Assembly (NCBI RefSeq): GCF_017301735.1
Contig: NZ_CP071090.1
Location: forward strand, 2,594,001 to 2,658,000
Origin: Pyxidicoccus parkwaysis
Lineage (GTDB): Bacteria > Myxococcota > Myxococcia > Myxococcales > Myxococcaceae
DNA length: 64,000 nucleotides
Direction: 5' to 3'
Shown: positions 63,655-64,000 of the stretch, piece by piece
Layout: the number at the start of each line of letters is the position of its first letter
Numbering within the stretch: position 1 is the stretch's first letter
Program-made: the position numbers and the translations under genes
The notes under the pieces: model-generated
The model's input: only the letters and a program-made list of their open reading frames with translations
Database searches by the model: none
Told to the model about the DNA's origin: nothing

Positions 63655-64000
63655 CTATCCCTCGCTCTTGCGGCGGATGTTCCGGAACTTCTCGGCCCGT
63701 GCTCCGCGGAGCGCCTCGGCCTGGGTCTGCTTCCGCTCCCGGTCGAGCCCGGCGAGCGTGTCCCGGAGCTCCTCCAGTGTTGCGTCCGGCCGTCCGGTGG
63801 CGGCGGTGAGCAGGGCCTCGAAATCGCCCGCCAGCCGGGAGATGGCCGCGGCGTCGAAGAGCGCCGTGCTGTAGCGGAGCGCGCCTCCCAGGTGGCCCGA
63901 GGACTCGGAGAGGATGACCGACAGGTCGAAGGGCGAGCCCCCATCATCCACCGGGAGCTGGCGCGAGGAGAGCCCGGGCAGGGCGAGCTCGGGCAGGGGC
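63655..64000 (-). CDS. NRPS, C-terminal part of a condensation domain (partial, runs off the right edge)
   Basis: Only the last 114 codons are visible. The reading frame is open to the right edge and shows the end of a condensation domain: LPVDDGGSPFDLSVIL, then LRYSTALFDAAAISRLAGDF. It is followed by a charged tail (LDRERKQTQAEALRGARAEK). There is no A or PCP after the C domain, so this upstream NRPS ends in a C domain. The tail is probably a docking element. The stop lies 7 nt before the oxygenase start. The active-site part of this C domain is outside the window. Confidence 0.88.
   Translation of the reverse strand, partial: PLPELALPGLSSRQLPVDDGGSPFDLSVILSESSGHLGGALRYSTALFDAAAISRLAGDFEALLTAATGRPDATLEELRDTLAGLDRERKQTQAEALRGARAEKFRNIRRKSEG

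Overview
The window is very GC-rich, coding-dense DNA with strong third-position G/C bias. Its gene content points to a myxobacterium, most likely family Myxococcaceae (Myxococcus, Corallococcus or Pyxidicoccus type). The pointers are two adjacent Hanks-type kinases, a FHA/sigma-54 activator, a PilZ protein, a lipoprotein toxin with HEAT-like immunity partners, and a large NRPS/PKS operon. The genus is inferred, not proven.

Positions 1-46,000 are mostly ordinary chromosome. From the left: tsaE; a lipoprotein serine hydrolase; an AraC regulator divergent from a DoxX gene; a leftward operon hutU - lipoprotein - hutI - class II amidotransferase - pentapeptide protein; a BON-domain protein divergent from a FdhF/YdeP-like molybdoenzyme; a large unrecognised protein; a peptidoglycan-binding M15 peptidase; ileS; two LysR-controlled redox genes (SDR and MDR), each divergent from its regulator; a beta-CASP RNase; the FHA/sigma-54 activator; the two kinases; a Nudix and lipoprotein pair; and a proteostasis block (ftsH, a stand-alone sigma-70 region 1.1-like protein, grpE, an HtrA protease). 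Then come a PilZ gene with a structured leader, glutamate dehydrogenase and tRNA-Thr(CGU).

Accessory DNA begins right after the tRNA terminator. A lipoprotein with a C-terminal HNH-like (EWHHIVEQ) nuclease domain is start/stop-coupled to a DUF2019/HEAT-like immunity gene. Next is the 3' tail of a second, lost toxin, coupled in the same way to a second immunity gene.

The last 18 kb (46,032 to the right edge) is one leftward biosynthetic operon. In transcription order it holds: the end of an upstream NRPS that finishes with a condensation domain; a TauD/SyrP-like oxygenase; an NRPS with an altered C domain plus A (Glu-like code) and PCP; a PKS with order KS-AT-KR-DH-PCP and a C-terminal epimerase-like domain; an NRPS with C-A (Val-like code)-PCP-TE; and a fusion of a dead C domain, an A-domain tail and a luciferase-like monooxygenase. 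Three condensation-superfamily domains in this operon have lost the HHxxxDG catalytic histidine. This suggests a line that uses dead C/E folds for docking or oxygenase recruitment. It is the best candidate here for something new, together with the decayed toxin/immunity cassette.
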